From Dietzia timorensis (lineage in GTDB: Bacteria; Actinomycetota; Actinomycetes; Mycobacteriales; Mycobacteriaceae), in NCBI RefSeq assembly GCF_020742175.1, contig NZ_DYXM01000146.1, positions 1-27,008 on the forward strand: DNA of 27,008 bases, read 5' to 3'. Of the stretch, positions 1 through 7,402 are shown piece by piece. Every line of letters begins with the position of its first letter. Position 1 is the first letter of the stretch. The position numbers were made by a program, and so were the translations under genes. Below the pieces are notes generated by a model that was not told the origin of the DNA, made no database searches, and was given only the letters and a program-made list of their open reading frames with translations.

Positions 1-1
1 T

Positions 2-1375
2 TCCACTTCGCGTCACCATGTCGTCATCATCGGATCCGGGTTCGGCGGGCTGTTCGCAGCCCGCGAGTTCAAGGACGAGAACGTCGATGTCACGCTCATT
101 GCGAAGACCGGGCATCACCTGTTCCAGCCGCTCCTCTACCAGGTGGCCACGGGCATCCTGTCGGTCGGCGAGATCGCTCCGCCGACACGCTTTATTCTCC
201 GCGACCTCAAAAACGTGAAAATCGTGCTCGGGGATGTCTCCGACATCGACGTCACGTCCAAAAAGGTGAAGTACGTGTCGGGTCGAATCGATATCGAGAC
301 GAGCTTCGACAGCCTGATTCTGGCGGCCGGCGCGAACCAGTCCTACTTCGGCAACGATCATTTCGAGCAGTACGCACCCGGAATGAAGACCGTCGACGAT
401 GCTCTTGAGCTTCGCGGCCGCATCCTCGGCGCGTTCGAGCAGGCCGAGCTCACCACCGACGAGGTTGAACGGCGCCGACTCCTCACTTTCGTCATCGTCG
501 GGGCCGGCCCAACCGGCGTCGAGATGGCAGGGCAGGTCGCCGAGCTCGCGCGAAACACCTTCAAGGGCCTGTACCGGAGCATCGACCCTTCATCGGCCCG
601 CGTAGTCCTTCTCGATGCGGCACCCGCGGTGCTTCCCCCGTTTGGACCGAAGCTCGGCGACGAGGCACGACGAGCGTTGGAAAAGCTTGGTGTCGAGGTG
701 CAGCTCGGCGCGATGGTTTCCGGAGTGGATGGCCGCGGACTCACCGTCAAGGACGAGTCGGGGCACGAGCGCCGCATCGAATCGGCGTGCAAGATCTGGT
801 CGGCCGGCGTTTCCGCAAGCCCGCTTGGTGCGATCGTGGCGCGACAAACCGGCGCAAAGGTCGACCGTTCCGGCCGAGTTCGCGTGGAAAAGGACCTCAC
901 GCTTCCCGGCGCACCGAACATTTTCGTCGTGGGCGACATGATGGCCCTCGATGGCCTGCCCGGTGTTGCCCAGGTCGCCATTCAGGGTGGCCGCTATGCG
1001 GCTCGCCAGATCATCGCGGAGGTCGGGAATTCTGCCGACCCCTCTCGCCGTAAGCCGTTCAGGTACTTCGACAAGGGGTCGATGGCGACGGTGTCGCGCT
1101 TCAACGCGGTGGTGAAGATCGGCCGAATCGAGATCGACGGTTTTCTCGCGTGGATCATGTGGCTCGTGGTGCATCTCGCGTACCTGGTCGGCTTCAAGAG
1201 CCGATTTACCGCGTTGGTGTCATGGGGAATGCACGTCATGGGGAACCAGCGTTCGCAGCTCACGTCGACGAGCCAGCAGGTCTACGCGAGAAGCGCCCTG
1301 GAACACATTGAGGATTCCGCCGCTTTGCTCACGTCGTTCAACCCTCCCGAAGGAGTGGACGAGGAAGGCAGGTAG
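2..1375 (+). CDS. ndh: Type II NADH dehydrogenase, 5'-truncated by window edge
   Basis: Non-proton-pumping NADH:quinone oxidoreductase, a peripheral membrane flavoprotein that feeds electrons from NADH to menaquinone. The reading frame is already open at base 2 and runs without a stop to TAG at 1373-1375. About 457 residues are visible, against roughly 460-467 in mycobacterial and corynebacterial Ndh, so only about ten N-terminal residues are missing. Seen in the sequence: FAD-binding Rossmann motif GSGFGG at visible residues 11-16, NADH-binding VGAGPTGVE near 166-174, the FAD-contacting NIFVVGD motif near 305, and a hydrophobic C-terminal stretch near 379-397 (FLAWIMWLVVHLAYLVGF) that fits the membrane anchor. 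It converges on the thioesterase with an 11-base gap. The family assignment is secure; the true start lies outside the window. Confidence 0.95.
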   Translation, partial: STSRHHVVIIGSGFGGLFAAREFKDENVDVTLIAKTGHHLFQPLLYQVATGILSVGEIAPPTRFILRDLKNVKIVLGDVSDIDVTSKKVKYVSGRIDIETSFDSLILAAGANQSYFGNDHFEQYAPGMKTVDDALELRGRILGAFEQAELTTDEVERRRLLTFVIVGAGPTGVEMAGQVAELARNTFKGLYRSIDPSSARVVLLDAAPAVLPPFGPKLGDEARRALEKLGVEVQLGAMVSGVDGRGLTVKDESGHERRIESACKIWSAGVSASPLGAIVARQTGAKVDRSGRVRVEKDLTLPGAPNIFVVGDMMALDGLPGVAQVAIQGGRYAARQIIAEVGNSADPSRRKPFRYFDKGSMATVSRFNAVVKIGRIEIDGFLAWIMWLVVHLAYLVGFKSRFTALVSWGMHVMGNQRSQLTSTSQQVYARSALEHIEDSAALLTSFNPPEGVDEEGR

Positions 1376-1386
1376 CGCCTGCGCCC

Positions 1387-1806
1387 TTACGCCTTGGGCG
1401 TGAGGTTCGCCAGCCTCACCTGGCTGGTCGCGAGAACACGGCCCGAAGCATCACTGATCTCGACGCGCCAGAGCTGCTGCGAGCGGCCACGGTGGATCGG
1501 CGTGCCCACGGCTGTCAACGTCCCCTCGGATACGGAGCGCAGGAAGTCGGTGTTGTTGTTCACTCCGACGACGTTTCCGCGGTCCCCCAGCCACGTTTGT
1601 CCGGCCACGCTGGCGACCTCTTCGGCGATGGCTGCGTATACACCGCCGTGCACGATCCCCACGGGCTGGTGAAGCTTCGCGGTGACCGGCACCTTGATCA
1701 CCACCGAATCAGGTCCGGCTTCTATGTATTCAAAGCCCAGCGTCGAACCGAGGTTCTCGCCGTTCTTTGCCTTGTCTAGAAATTCCTGCCGCATCCGCTC
1801 GTCCAT
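1387..1806 (-). CDS. PaaI-type hotdog-fold thioesterase
   Basis: A 139-residue single hotdog-domain protein of the PaaI/YdiI acyl-CoA thioesterase family. Members hydrolyse acyl-CoA thioesters, often aromatic ones (4-hydroxybenzoyl-CoA, phenylacetyl-CoA, DHNA-CoA) in the cytosol. Seen in the sequence: the signature HGG at residues 53-55 followed by AIAEE, so Glu62/Glu63 sits where the catalytic acid is found in this family, and VNNNTDFLR further on, matching the usual N-x-x-FLR segment. Length is normal. The start ATG (1804-1806) is preceded by a purine-rich AGGGGCGGG stretch. In corynebacteria a gene of this kind also lies near gnd. The substrate cannot be told from sequence; a role in menaquinone synthesis (DHNA-CoA hydrolysis) is possible but not shown. 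Confidence 0.85.
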   Translation of the reverse strand: MDERMRQEFLDKAKNGENLGSTLGFEYIEAGPDSVVIKVPVTAKLHQPVGIVHGGVYAAIAEEVASVAGQTWLGDRGNVVGVNNNTDFLRSVSEGTLTAVGTPIHRGRSQQLWRVEISDASGRVLATSQVRLANLTPKA

Positions 1807-1887
1807 GCCCGCCCCTATTCGTCCGGTTTCCGCTATCGCTTCACCATATCGCGCGGCTGGCGTGGCAGTAGCCCACCGGTTAGCCGA

Positions 1888-2646
1888 TCAAGGCCGGGAA
1901 CGTTTCGGGTTGATATCCATGAGCGTGCTGGGCAGAGGCCGCGAACGTCTGACCGGATGACCGGCATGTTCCAGAGCCCCGAGGACGAGCTGCACGCGTC
2001 TCTCGGCCGCTTCACGGCACGTGCCTCCAAACCGCGAGGCGATCACTGCCGTGTACGAGGCCTCGCGTGCCGTCGTCGACCACATTTGTGCGGGCGTGCA
2101 GTGACTGAGACGCGACAGTGAAGCGAAAACCGGTCCGAGGCTGGATGCGGCGCGGCCGGCGAGCCAATAGGCCATTTGGCTTTCCCCCGGCAACACGATC
2201 ATCTCGGTGGGTGGAAGATCGACGCTCGCATAGCGATCATCCGGGAGAACGCGCATCGTCGAATCGTCGACTCCGACCCAGTCGAAACCCCACTCCTGGT
2301 TCGTCCGTACATAGAAGTTCGTGATGTAGGGATCCCAGATCCGTCCCTTGTGTACGAAACTCGCCACCGCACGGCCGAGCACGGAATGCACGAACTGGCT
2401 CGTCACAAGGTAGGTCGCGTACTTGACGTCGCCGTACTCGTCGAAGTGTGCGGCGAACATGTCCTCGACCAAGCAGTACTGTTCAAGCTCGGAAAGTGCG
2501 CGCCAACGTCGCCTGTTGTGGACGCCGAGATCGGCGATGGAATACATCCGCGGATCGTCGTTGCTCAACTTCGCCATGTCGAGAGAAGTCTCTGCGAACA
2601 CCGGATTATCGGATCCGCGCTCGTGTATTCGTATTGGTCTGGCCAT
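1888..2646 (-). CDS. Uncharacterised protein, possibly distantly FhuF/ferric-reductase-like
   Basis: I do not firmly recognise this 252-residue protein. It has no signal peptide, no clear membrane segment and no nucleotide-binding motif. The pattern of a central YATYLVTSQFVHSVLGRAV segment followed by a C-terminal AYWLAGRAASSLGPVFASL block recalls the FhuF-like siderophore-iron reductase superfamily. However, the C-terminal CC-x(n)-CxxC cluster that binds the [2Fe-2S] centre there is absent: the C-terminus is Arg/Pro-rich and the only cysteines are isolated (in CLVED, SHCTP and GTCRE). The start ATG (2644-2646) has GGAGG at 2657-2661, ten bases upstream, so it looks expressed. Just upstream on its own strand is TTAGTTAG, weakly like half a DtxR/IdeR box. 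It stands alone, next to an AT-rich gap. Function is unknown; the FhuF link is a guess. Confidence 0.6.
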   Translation of the reverse strand: MARPIRIHERGSDNPVFAETSLDMAKLSNDDPRMYSIADLGVHNRRRWRALSELEQYCLVEDMFAAHFDEYGDVKYATYLVTSQFVHSVLGRAVASFVHKGRIWDPYITNFYVRTNQEWGFDWVGVDDSTMRVLPDDRYASVDLPPTEMIVLPGESQMAYWLAGRAASSLGPVFASLSRLSHCTPAQMWSTTAREASYTAVIASRFGGTCREAAERRVQLVLGALEHAGHPVRRSRPLPSTLMDINPKRSRP

Positions 2647-2993
2647 CTAACTAACACCTCCGCACTTCACGACGCCTGCGGCACACGATGTGGTTCCCTT
2701 GCAGGGTCACATTCTTTCGTTCGTGGCTGGAGGTTGTCGCGTCGCTTGCTTCACCTTCTGACTCTGATGCTCAAAGAATTTATTACGCGAATTTTTGGAC
2801 TTTCCTGGTCGACCGTTAAGTATTCAACCAGACGCATAGCCCGTATACCAGGGCGGAACATGGTTTACATAAATCATTTACCATTTGTTTATCTGAATTA
2901 TTTAGACGCCGTATTAGCTTTTTCCGATTATCGATGGCCGAACGAAACCGGCTGTCCGCCCCACTTCACCGGGCACTGACTATATTTGAGTCC
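2647..2993. other. AT-rich intergenic region with spaced inverted repeat, upstream of gnd
   Basis: About 350 bases between two divergent genes, with no plausible coding frame. From about 2760 to 2930 it is markedly richer in A and T than its surroundings. It contains a spaced inverted repeat, ATGGT at 2860-2864 and ACCAT at 2880-2884, within a 25-base partly symmetric stretch that could be a regulator site. Just before gnd, TATATT at 2981-2986 lies seven bases from the ATG and would fit the -10 element of a leaderless gnd transcript; no good -35 is visible. The GGAGG for the leftward gene is at its other edge. Confidence 0.5.
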
Positions 2994-4463
2994 ATGACTG
3001 ACGCATCGCCTTCGACCGCACAGGCCCCCGCAGACGGCAAAGCAAACATCGGAGTCACGGGACTGGCCGTGATGGGATCGAACATCGCCCGTAACTTCGC
3101 CAGGAACGGTTTCACCGTGGCGCTGCACAACCGCTCGATCGCGAAGACCGACGCGCTTCTCGAAGCCCACGGCGACGAAGGAACCTTTGTTCGCACCGAG
3201 TCGATCGCGGAGTTCGCCGATGCCCTCGCCACGCCGCGCTGCGCGCTCATCATGGTTCAGGCCGGCGCGGCCACAGACTCCGTCATCGATGAGCTGGCTT
3301 CGGCGTTCGACGAAGGCGACATCATCATCGACGGCGGTAACGCCCTGTACACCGACACGATTCGCCGCGAGAAGGAAATGGCCGAGCGCGGCATCCGATT
3401 CATCGGCGCCGGCATTTCCGGCGGAGAAGAGGGCGCACTCGAGGGGCCGTCGATCATGCCCGGAGGCCCGGCATCCAGCTACGAGGTCGTGGGCCCGATT
3501 CTCGAGAAGATCTCGGCTCACGTCGACGGCCAACCGTGCTGCACCCACATCGGCGAGGACGGCTCCGGCCACTTCGTCAAGATGGTGCACAACGGCATCG
3601 AGTAGTCCGACATGCAGCTCATCGGCGAGGCATATCACCTTCTTCGGGAGGTCGGCGGGCTCGAACCCGCCGCGCTCGCCGAGGTATTCCGGGAGTGGAA
3701 CGAAGGCGACCTCGATTCCTACCTGATCGAGATCACCGCAGAGGTTCTCGCGCAGGTCGACAAACGTTCCGGTTCCCCACTCGTCGACGTCATCGTCGAC
3801 CAGGCGGGGCAGAAGGGCACCGGCCGGTGGACGGTCAAGGCCGCGCTCGACCTCGGTGTCCCGGTGACGGGAATCGCCGAGGCGGTGTTCGCTCGGGCGC
3901 TTTCGAGCTCGCTCCCGCAGCGCGAGGCCGGCAAGTCCCTACCTTCGGGCGCCACCAACGTCCCGCTCGACACCGGCGACGATTTCGTCGATGACGTGCG
4001 GAAGGCGCTCTACGCGTCGAAGATCATCGCCTACGCACAGGGCTTCGATCAGATCAACGCGGCCAAGGACGAATACGGCTGGGACATTCACCGTGGCGAT
4101 CTGGCCACGATCTGGCGGGGCGGCTGCATCATCCGCGCCAAGTTCCTCAACCGCATCGTGGACGCGTACGAGGAGAACCCCGAGCTGCGCAGCCTCGTCG
4201 AGGCACCGTACTTCCTTTCGGCCCTCACCGATTGCATCGATTCCTGGCGCCGCGTCGTCGCGACCGCCGTCCACGCCGGAATCCCGGCCCCCGGCTTTGC
4301 ATCCTCGCTCGCCTACTACGACGCGTTGCGCACCAACCGTCTCCCGGCCGCGCTCACCCAGGGGCTGCGCGACTACTTCGGTGCGCACACCTATCGCCGT
4401 ACCGATGCCGAGGGCTCGTTCCACACCCTCTGGTCCGGCGACCGCAGCGAAGTCGAGGCGTAG
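2994..4463 (+). pseudogene. gnd: 6-phosphogluconate dehydrogenase, interrupted by an in-frame TAG
   Basis: Decarboxylating 6-phosphogluconate dehydrogenase makes ribulose-5-phosphate, CO2 and NADPH in the oxidative pentose phosphate pathway. The frame spans 490 codons, the full family length, but codon 204 (3603-3605) is TAG. Before it lie the NADP-binding GLAVMGSN, the IMVQAG and GISGGEEGA segments, and FVKMVHNGIE with the catalytic Lys and Glu. After it the sequence continues SDMQLIGEAYHLLR without frameshift through KGTGRWT, IWRGGCIIR and a normal C-terminal WSGDRSEVEA. The TAG falls where homologues have Tyr (GIEY-A/S/G-DMQ), the 6-phosphogluconate-binding Tyr191 of the sheep enzyme; TAC to TAG is one base. 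The 203-residue fragment would lack the helical dimer domain. ATG 3612, seven bases beyond TAG, could restart translation but has no evident ribosome site. Sequencing error, a nonsense mutation and, least likely, recoding are the options. Start 2994 matches homologues (MT... leading to GVTGLAVMG). Confidence 0.9.
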
Positions 4464-4484
4464 CAGCTCATCGACGTTCCCAAT

Positions 4485-5873
4485 TTGGATCAGGTGCTCA
4501 CCGACTGTGGTGTGGCGGTTCCCGTGCGTCACGCGGTGCGCAATATTGCCGATGGCCGGGCAACCGAGGCCCAGCGCCTCGGCATCCCCGCGCTTGTCAC
4601 CCACGACCACCTCGCACTTGTCGCCCCCACGGGGTCCGGAAAAACGCTCGTCGCCGCCGTCGCCGCATGTATCGAACTGGCGACGGGGGCGAGCGCCCCG
4701 CGGCGCCCACGCGTCCTCGTTCTCTGTCCCACCCGGGAGCTCACCGATCAAGTCTCCGGCGTCCTGTCCGACGTCCTCGAAGGCGTCGGCGCACGCACCG
4801 TGTTCCTCAGCGGAAGTCCTGCGGCACGCAAGGACACCTACGTGCTCGCGCGCCCCGTCGACTGCCTCGTCGCCACCCCGGGGCGAATGCTCGATCTCAT
4901 TCGTCGCGGCACAATCTCGCTGGATGACGTCGGACAGCTCATTCTCGACGAGGCCGATATGCTCCTTGGTCCGAGTTTCCATACGCAGACTGCCTCGATT
5001 CTCGATTCGGTCACCCGCACTCGCACCCGATACCCGAAAATCCTCGCCATGACGGCGACCGCGTCCGCCGAGTACTCGGAAAAGCTGGGGGCCGAGTTCG
5101 GCGCGTCTTTCCACGACATCCGGATCTTCGCAGACTCATCCCCCGCTACGACGCCGCACGCTCCGGCCGCTGCGGGGCCGCCCGCATCGATAGAGCTTCT
5201 TCTCGCACAGTCCGAGCAGGCAGTTCGGAGCGCCCTTATCGAGCTGTGCGAGAGCGCTCGTTCGGCGATGGTCTTCGTGCCCCGGAGAGCCGATGTCGCC
5301 GATCTCGTCGCCGCTCTCGAGGACCACGGGGTATCGGTGGGCGGATTTACCGGGCGCTCTGCGATCTCCGTGCGGACGGCCGCAATGGACTCTCTCCGCT
5401 CCGGAGAGGTGTCGGTGCTGGTCAGCACCGATGTCACCGCGCGCGGGATCGATGTCGCCGACCTCGCGATGGTCGTGCACGTGGGGCTTCCTCATTCGGC
5501 CGAGGACCTCACGCACCGCTCGGGCCGAACCGGGCGCGGGCACCGGCCGCCGGGTCTCGTCGTCGCGGTCATCGCGCCGGAGGAAGACGCACGCCTACAA
5601 GAGTTCGCCGACACCGCGGGGCTGCAGGTCCACCGGTCCGGCAGCGCCCGCGCGGTGGCCGGGAAATTGCGTCCGTCCGACGTCATACGGCGCCCTCCCA
5701 CCCCAAAGTCGAAGGCCTCGACACGCGACGCGGAATCGCGGGATGCGGGTGCCGGGCATCCCACCCGAAAGCGGACGGGAGCCAAGGGGGCGAACGGCGG
5801 GCGCACGCGTGGACAGCCGCGCGCGGTCGGTCGGGGCAGGCAGCGTGGTGGGCACCCCCGGCGTGGGCGCTGA
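4485..5873 (+). CDS. DEAD-box RNA helicase
   Basis: ATP-dependent RNA helicase of superfamily 2, about 462 residues, likely acting in RNA remodelling or decay in the cytosol. Motifs in order: Q-motif-like ATEAQ with Gln30, motif I APTGSGKT at 47-54, Ia PTRELTDQ, Ib TPGR, motif II DEAD at 155-158, motif III TAT (instead of SAT), motif IV near MVFVPRR, motif V STDVTARGIDV, motif VI HRSGRTGR, then a basic low-complexity tail rich in Arg, Gly and Lys, typical of RNA-binding extensions. The start is uncertain: TTG at 4485 is the first usable codon after the gnd stop in the same frame, GTG 4494 is the alternative, and neither has a strong ribosome site. It lies 21 bases after gnd, so co-transcription and translational coupling are likely. 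The -35 of the next operon overlaps its stop codon. Confidence 0.9.
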   Translation: MDQVLTDCGVAVPVRHAVRNIADGRATEAQRLGIPALVTHDHLALVAPTGSGKTLVAAVAACIELATGASAPRRPRVLVLCPTRELTDQVSGVLSDVLEGVGARTVFLSGSPAARKDTYVLARPVDCLVATPGRMLDLIRRGTISLDDVGQLILDEADMLLGPSFHTQTASILDSVTRTRTRYPKILAMTATASAEYSEKLGAEFGASFHDIRIFADSSPATTPHAPAAAGPPASIELLLAQSEQAVRSALIELCESARSAMVFVPRRADVADLVAALEDHGVSVGGFTGRSAISVRTAAMDSLRSGEVSVLVSTDVTARGIDVADLAMVVHVGLPHSAEDLTHRSGRTGRGHRPPGLVVAVIAPEEDARLQEFADTAGLQVHRSGSARAVAGKLRPSDVIRRPPTPKSKASTRDAESRDAGAGHPTRKRTGAKGANGGRTRGQPRAVGRGRQRGGHPRRGR

Positions 5874-5898
5874 CAACTTTGTCGGGACGTCGTAGTAT
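5870..5898 (+). promoter_or_regulatory. Sigma-A-type promoter for the CNNM/CorC operon
   Basis: CTGACA at 5870-5875 and TAGTAT at 5893-5898 are separated by exactly 17 bases, a near-consensus vegetative promoter. The -35 overlaps the TGA stop of the helicase gene. Predicted transcription start is about 5905, leaving a leader of roughly 100 bases before GTG 6005. The -10 lies inside the left arm of an inverted repeat (CGTAG 5891-5895, CTACG 5914-5918; AGTAT 5894-5898, ATACT 5909-5913). Confidence 0.6.
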
Positions 5899-5936
5899 TT
5901 TTGCATTCATACTCTACGAGGCGAAAGGCGGTTTGA

Positions 5937-6008
5937 GTGCCCAGCGCACCCAGTGATACTTGCGGTTCCAGACGATGGGGCATGCTCCGGCGAGGGGTAT
6001 GCCCGTGA
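5937..6008 (+). CDS. Putative 23-residue leader peptide (uORF) overlapping the next start
   Basis: A short frame of 24 codons starts at GTG 5937, with AAAGG at 5924-5928 eight bases upstream, and ends at TGA 6006-6008. That stop overlaps the GTG start of the downstream membrane-protein gene (GTGA, 6005-6008), the classic arrangement for translational coupling. It lies wholly within the predicted 5' leader. The deduced peptide begins M-P-S-A-P and contains two Cys and five Arg codons with a lone Trp. No homology can be judged at this length and coding status is unproven. It may be a coupling or attenuation leader, or chance. Confidence 0.35.
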   Translation: MPSAPSDTCGSRRWGMLRRGVCP

Positions 6009-7402
6009 CCATCGCCATACAACTGCTTTCCGTCCTCGCCTTCTTCGCGTTGACGCTGGGTACTGCCTTCTTCGTGGCTGCCGAGTTCTCGCTCGCGGCG
6101 CTGGAGAAATCGGGCATCGATACCCGCGCCGAGAATGGCGACGCGCGCGATCGTGGGGTGCAGGCCGCGCACCGCAAGCTCTCCCTGCAGCTGTCCGCGT
6201 GCCAGGTGGGCATTACGATCACGACGCTCATCACCGGCTATCTCGCCGAGCCTCTTATCGCGAAATTGCTGGAACCGCTCATGGAGGCGGTCGGGCTCCC
6301 GGAGTCCACCGCGATCGTCGTTTCGCTCGGACTTGCGCTGGTAATCGCCTCGTACCTCTCGATGGTGATCGGCGAACTCGTGCCGAAGAACATGGCGATC
6401 ACCAACCCGACGGCGACGTCGCGCTTCGTCGCGCTGCCGCTCCTGGGCTTTACGAAAGTGTTCGGCTTCCTCATCCGGGCAATGGACACCTCGGCGAACG
6501 CCATCGTCCGCAAGCTCGGGGTCAAGCCCGGCGACGAGCACGCGGCCCGCTCCTCGAGTGAGCTCGAGGCGCTCGTGCGCAACTCGGCCCGCGAGGGGGC
6601 GCTCGAGAACGACACGGCGGTCATTCTCGAACGCTCGCTGTCCTTCGGAGAGCTCAGCGCCGAGGACATCATGACGCCCCGTTCGACGGTCATCACCCTG
6701 GGCAGCGACGACTCGATCTCCGATCTCGTGCGCACCGCAGTCGATTCGGGGTTCAGTCGCTTCCCCGTCACCGCGCAGGGGCTCGACGAGACGATCGGCA
6801 TGGTGCACGTCAAGCAGGCGCTCGCTCATCCTGTGGAAGAACACGAGTCGATTCCGTTGTCGTCCATCGTTCGCCCGGTCCACCGGGTCCCCGATTCGCT
6901 GGACGGCGACTCGGTTCTCACCCGCATCCGCTCGGAGGGTGCGCAGATGCTCCTCGTCATCGACGAGTACGGCGGCGTCGCCGGGCTGGTGACGCTCGAG
7001 GATGTCGTCGAGGAAATCGTCGGCGAGGTCGTCGACGAATACGACGACGCCTCGGAGGGCAGGCCGATCTACCGTCGGGGTGCCTGGTGGGTGTCGACGG
7101 GACTGGCGAGGCTCGACGAGGTCTCCCGCGAAACCGGTTACCACGCACCCAATGGGCCGTACGAGTCCCTTGCCGGGCTGGTGATCTTCGCTCTCGGCAG
7201 AATGCCCGAGGCCGGCGACGTGGTCGATCTGCCGTCGGACCAGGGCACGATTTCCGATGAGCTCGATGCTGGGCACTTCCAGGTCTGGCAGGCGAAGGTG
7301 ACGAAGATGGATGGACGCCGAATCGATCAGGTCACCATCGGGCCGAACGTCGCGGCCTCCACTCCCGCGTCCGCCAACGAGAACGAGGAGGGCCGGCGAT
7401 GA
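6005..7402 (+). CDS. CNNM/CorC-HlyC family membrane protein (DUF21 + CBS pair + CorC_HlyC)
   Basis: About 465-residue integral membrane protein, often annotated 'haemolysin' but related to the CNNM/CorC family linked to Mg2+/Co2+ transport. Order: DUF21 transmembrane domain, roughly residues 1-185, with a hydrophobic first helix, AAEFSL and the conserved GELVPKN; a CBS pair, about 205-330, beginning at the ExIMTPRS segment and including ALVTLEDVVEEIVGE-like VTLEDVVEEIVGE; and a C-terminal CorC_HlyC domain, about 345-430. GTG 6005 is preferred because GAGGGG (5992-5997) sits seven bases upstream and homologues begin at the hydrophobic helix; ATG 5999 and 5975 and TTG 5960 are alternatives. It overlaps the next gene by ATGA at 7399-7402. 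Mycobacteria carry the same tandem pair (Rv1842c/Rv1841c) near gnd1. Family sure; transported ion unknown. Confidence 0.9.
   Translation: MTIAIQLLSVLAFFALTLGTAFFVAAEFSLAALEKSGIDTRAENGDARDRGVQAAHRKLSLQLSACQVGITITTLITGYLAEPLIAKLLEPLMEAVGLPESTAIVVSLGLALVIASYLSMVIGELVPKNMAITNPTATSRFVALPLLGFTKVFGFLIRAMDTSANAIVRKLGVKPGDEHAARSSSELEALVRNSAREGALENDTAVILERSLSFGELSAEDIMTPRSTVITLGSDDSISDLVRTAVDSGFSRFPVTAQGLDETIGMVHVKQALAHPVEEHESIPLSSIVRPVHRVPDSLDGDSVLTRIRSEGAQMLLVIDEYGGVAGLVTLEDVVEEIVGEVVDEYDDASEGRPIYRRGAWWVSTGLARLDEVSRETGYHAPNGPYESLAGLVIFALGRMPEAGDVVDLPSDQGTISDELDAGHFQVWQAKVTKMDGRRIDQVTIGPNVAASTPASANENEEGRR

Noticed and set aside
2647..2661. TTAGTTAG before the 1888-2646 gene as a DtxR/IdeR box
   Set aside because: Matches only part of one half-site and lies between the ribosome site and the start codon; too weak to call an operator.
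3603..3605. Recoding of TAG (pyrrolysine or amber suppression) in gnd
   Set aside because: TAG ends about 11 of 28 genes here, the replaced residue is an ordinary Tyr, no downstream stem-loop signal stands out, and suppression would also fuse Gnd to the helicase.
3612..4463. The 283-codon frame after the gnd amber as an independent gene
   Set aside because: It is exactly the C-terminal part of Gnd in the same frame, with no ribosome site before ATG 3612; a split two-subunit Gnd is not known to me.
3939..5114. 391-codon leftward open frame opposite gnd and the helicase
   Set aside because: Mirror frame of two recognised genes, no domain motif, implausible composition.
5492..7276. 594-codon leftward open frame opposite the helicase end and first CNNM gene
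   Set aside because: Shadow of two well-supported rightward genes; His/Arg/Asp-rich with no family resemblance and crosses a promoter region.
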